64,000 nt of DNA from Streptomyces puniciscabiei (GTDB taxonomy: Bacteria > Actinomycetota > Actinomycetes > Streptomycetales > Streptomycetaceae), in contig NZ_VFNX01000001.1 in the NCBI RefSeq assembly GCF_006715785.1, forward strand, positions 3,920,501 to 3,984,500, written 5' to 3'. Below are positions 61,719 to 64,000 of this stretch, in pieces (position 1 is the first letter of the stretch; each line of letters begins with the position of its first letter). Both the position numbers and the translations under genes were made by a program. The notes under the pieces were generated by a model that saw nothing but the letters and a program-made list of their open reading frames with translations, searched no databases and was not told where the DNA came from.

Positions 61719-63026
61719 TCACCGCACCGCTATGAACGCCCCGGCGTCCCGCTCCGGCCGCGGTCTCGGCTCCTCGGCCGGATGGCCGACCGCCACCGCG
61801 CCCATCGGCTCCCAGTCGGCGGGCAGGCCGAGGACCTCGCGCACCACGTCCCGGCAGAACATCGTGGACGACACCCACGCCGAGCCCAGCCGCTCGCCGG
61901 CCAGGGCGACCAGCAGGTTCTGCACGCCCGCGCCCGTCGCGACGACGAACATCTCCCGCTCGGCGCCGTCCCGCCGCGCGTCCCCGTAGTGGTGCGAGCC
62001 GTCCATGACCAGGCAGGGCACGACCAGATACGGCGCGTTGCGCAGCACGTCCCCGCGGCGGATCCGCCTGGCGATGGACTCCTCGCTCCTGCCGTCCCGC
62101 CGCAGGTCGGCGATCCAGGCGTCCCGCATCGCGTCCAGCAGCCGGGTCCGGGACTCCGCCGACTCCAGCAGCACGAACCGCCAGGGTGTGGTGTGGTGCG
62201 GGGCCGGTGCGGTGATCGCCGCCGCCACCGCGCGCCGTACCGCGCCGGGGTCCACCGGCTCGTCGGTGAACGCCCGGACCGTACGCCGCTGGGTCACCGC
62301 CTCCCGGACCGCCTCGGACGTGCCCAGCCGGAACATGTCGTCCCGCGCGCCGCGCACCAGCGCCCGCGCGCCCTCGCCGTCCTCCGGGGCCAGCACATGC
62401 GGCAGGCCGCGCAGCACCGCGACGGGCCGCCCCTCCGCCTTGCCCTTGACCAGGTCGCCGGCGGCGGCCAGTTCGTCCGCCGTGGCGACGACGGTCGCGC
62501 TGAGCGGATTGCCGTACGCGTCCGTGCCCCCACGCAGGTCGTCCAGCACCCGCACCCCGGCCGCGCCGATCGCCACGTCCGTGAGCCCCGCGCGCCAGGG
62601 CCGCCCGAAGGTGTCGGTGATGACCACACCGACGTCGACGCCGAGGGCGTCGCGCAGGCCCGCGCGGATCGCGCGCGCGGACGCGTCCGGGTCCTCGGGG
62701 AGCAACAGCACGGTGCCGGCGGGGGTGTTGGAGGCGTCGACCCCGGCGGCGGCCATCACCAGACCCTGCCGGTTCTCCACGATCCTGAGGGTGCCGCGCC
62801 GGGCCACGACCCGGACCGTCTCGGCGTCGATGGCCGCCTCCCGGTCGGCCGCCCGCACGACGCGGCCCTCCGCCTTGGAGACGATCTTGGAGGTGACGAG
62901 CAGCACGTCCCCGTCGGCCAGGCCCGGCTCCGCCGCGGCGATCAGCTTGGCGAGGTCGTCGCCCGGCCGCACCTCGGGGATGCCCGACAGGGCCCGTACG
63001 GTGAACTCCGGGCGCTCCTCGCTCAC
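61719..63026 (-). CDS. fbiB: Coenzyme F420 gamma-glutamyl ligase with nitroreductase-like C-terminal domain
   Basis: 435 residues, two domains. Residues ~1-245 are Cof[51 protein letters not shown]. Residues ~246-435 resemble FMN-nitroreductases ([54 protein letters not shown]), the FbiB fusion known from mycobacteria that adds glutamates and completes F420. The GTG start overlaps the fbiA stop (GTGA) with GGGGAG upstream, so translation is coupled. Confidence 0.93.
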   Translation of the reverse strand: MSEERPEFTVRALSGIPEVRPGDDLAKLIAAAEPGLADGDVLLVTSKIVSKAEGRVVRAADREAAIDAETVRVVARRGTLRIVENRQGLVMAAAGVDASNTPAGTVLLLPEDPDASARAIRAGLRDALGVDVGVVITDTFGRPWRAGLTDVAIGAAGVRVLDDLRGGTDAYGNPLSATVVATADELAAAGDLVKGKAEGRPVAVLRGLPHVLAPEDGEGARALVRGARDDMFRLGTSEAVREAVTQRRTVRAFTDEPVDPGAVRRAVAAAITAPAPHHTTPWRFVLLESAESRTRLLDAMRDAWIADLRRDGRSEESIARRIRRGDVLRNAPYLVVPCLVMDGSHHYGDARRDGAEREMFVVATGAGVQNLLVALAGERLGSAWVSSTMFCRDVVREVLGLPADWEPMGAVAVGHPAEEPRPRPERDAGAFIAVR

Positions 63027-63982
63027 GCTCCCCGCACCCCCTCGGCCAGCGCCAGCGCCTCCCGCGCCATCTGCGCGGCCGCGTCGACGTCGGTCATCAT
63101 CAGCGGTACGGCCCGGCAGCGGATGCCGTCCGCCTCGACCCGCTCGACCGCGGCCGCGTCCACCGTGTCGACCAGCCAGCCGTCCAGCAGGCCGGAGCCG
63201 TAGTGCTCCGCGACCGCGGCGGCCGTGGACTCCACGCCCACCGCGGCGAGCACCTTGTCGGCCATGCCGCGCACCGGCGCGTCCCCGACGATGGGGGACA
63301 GGCCGATCACGGGCACGCCCGCGTCCGCGATCGCCTCCCGGATGCCGGGCACGGCGAGGATGGTGCCGATGGACACGACCGGGTTGGAGGGCGGGAAGAG
63401 GATGACGTCCGCCTGGGCAATGGCTTCCAGCACACCGGGCGCCGGCTTGGCCTGCTCGGCGCCGACCGGCACGACCGCCTGGGCCGGGACGGAGGCGCGC
63501 AGCCGTACCCAGTACTCCTGGAAGTGGACCGCCTTGCGCTCGCCGTCGACCTCCACGGCCACATGGGTCTCCACGCGGTCGTCGGTCATCGGGATCAGCT
63601 TCACGCCCGGCCTCCACCGGTCGCACAGCGCCTCGGTGACGGCGCTGAGCGGATAGCCCGCGCCGAGCATCTGCGTCCGCACGATGTGCGTGGCGAAGTC
63701 CCGGTCGCCGAGGCCGAACCACTCCGGCCCGACGCCGTAGGCCGCCAGCTCCTCCTTGAGGTGGAAGGTCTCGTCGGACCGCCCCCAGCCCTGTTCCTCG
63801 TTGATGCCGCCGCCCAGCGTGTACATCACCGTGTCCAGGTCCGGGCAGACCTTCAGCCCGAAGAGGTGGATGTCGTCGCCGGTGTTGCCGATCACCGTGA
63901 CGTCCGCGTCCGGCACGGCCCGTTTCAGACCGCGCAGGAACCGGGCACCACCGATGCCGCCTGCCAGAACCACAATGCGCAT
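63023..63982 (-). CDS. fbiA: 2-phospho-L-lactate (phosphoenolpyruvyl) transferase of F420 synthesis
   Basis: 319 residues, complete. [20 protein letters not shown] binds the activated phosphoester, [20 protein letters not shown] and [18 protein letters not shown] are CofD signatures. It joins the lactyl/enolpyruvyl phosphate unit to FO to form (dehydro)F420-0. ATG 63982 follows GGGG. First gene of the fbiA-fbiB pair; its promoter is at or beyond the window edge. Confidence 0.95.
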   Translation of the reverse strand: MRIVVLAGGIGGARFLRGLKRAVPDADVTVIGNTGDDIHLFGLKVCPDLDTVMYTLGGGINEEQGWGRSDETFHLKEELAAYGVGPEWFGLGDRDFATHIVRTQMLGAGYPLSAVTEALCDRWRPGVKLIPMTDDRVETHVAVEVDGERKAVHFQEYWVRLRASVPAQAVVPVGAEQAKPAPGVLEAIAQADVILFPPSNPVVSIGTILAVPGIREAIADAGVPVIGLSPIVGDAPVRGMADKVLAAVGVESTAAAVAEHYGSGLLDGWLVDTVDAAAVERVEADGIRCRAVPLMMTDVDAAAQMAREALALAEGVRGA

Positions 63983-64000
63983 GGCCCCAAGTCTTGCAGG

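Overview
The window is high-GC actinobacterial DNA with the codon use, GTG/TTG starts, GTGA/ATGA start-stop overlaps and gene set of a Streptomyces chromosome. The order F420 genes - LCP/cell-wall genes - acyl-CoA dehydrogenase - UDP-glucose dehydrogenase - purEK - two-component system - peptide transporter - sigma/anti-sigma set - hut operon - cystathionine beta-synthase - thiolase matches, as I recall it, one conserved stretch of the S. coelicolor core chromosome read in reverse. No prophage, insertion sequence, CRISPR array, rRNA or tRNA gene was recognised.

Layout. 0-8 kb: an incomplete gene at the left edge, a membrane protein, thiolase, SGNH esterase, cystathionine beta-synthase, and an XRE regulator divergent from a short-chain dehydrogenase. 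8.2-10.6 kb: an aromatic amino acid lyase-like gene with an altered cofactor motif, overlapping an RpiR regulator. 11.3-15 kb (minus strand): three roadblock/MglB-like proteins with a DUF4388-type protein and a fold-III PLP decarboxylase. 15.1-20.6 kb: hutU - M20 amidohydrolase - hutF - hutI, with a visible promoter and inverted-repeat operator. 20.7-25 kb: a membrane hybrid (sigma-like region, zinc finger, TM, ricin-type lectin), then a SigB/F-type sigma factor, a STAS antagonist and an RsbW-like kinase. 25.1-26.6 kb: a serine T-box leader and a seryl-tRNA synthetase. 26.8-31.5 kb: a surface-protein locus with LPxTG/LAxTG sorting signals, interrupted by about 680 bp of tandem repeat.

31.7-46 kb: POT peptide transporter, two-component pair, GtrA protein, purKE, an intact dipeptidase and a nearby dipeptidase paralogue lacking every metal-site residue, a MerR/old-yellow-enzyme divergent pair, two VOC proteins divergent from a CGNR regulator, UDP-glucose 6-dehydrogenase, and acyl-CoA dehydrogenase. 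46-60 kb: a copper-storage-type Cys-rich protein, five LytR-CpsA-Psr (LCP) genes mixed with a thioesterase and a glycosyltransferase, a truncated AMP-binding-like protein, a peptidoglycan-recognition amidase and a mannose-1-phosphate guanylyltransferase; this is an envelope-glycopolymer region. 60-60.6 kb is repeat-rich and non-coding. 60.6-64 kb: an AlkA-like glycosylase and the F420 genes fbiB and fbiA.

How the parts fit. The hut genes convert urocanate to imidazolonepropionate, formiminoglutamate and formylglutamate, the M20 enzyme being the likely deformylase. The sigma/STAS/kinase trio is a partner-switching stress module. The LCP proteins with GT2, GDP-mannose and UDP-glucuronate supply point to glycopolymer synthesis and attachment. 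The least conventional items are the T-box serS, the three-gene surface operon plus its paralogue, the dead dipeptidase, the altered MIO motif, the roadblock island without a GTPase, and the lectin-tailed sigma/zinc-finger protein. All function calls rest on reading motifs by eye; no database search was run.
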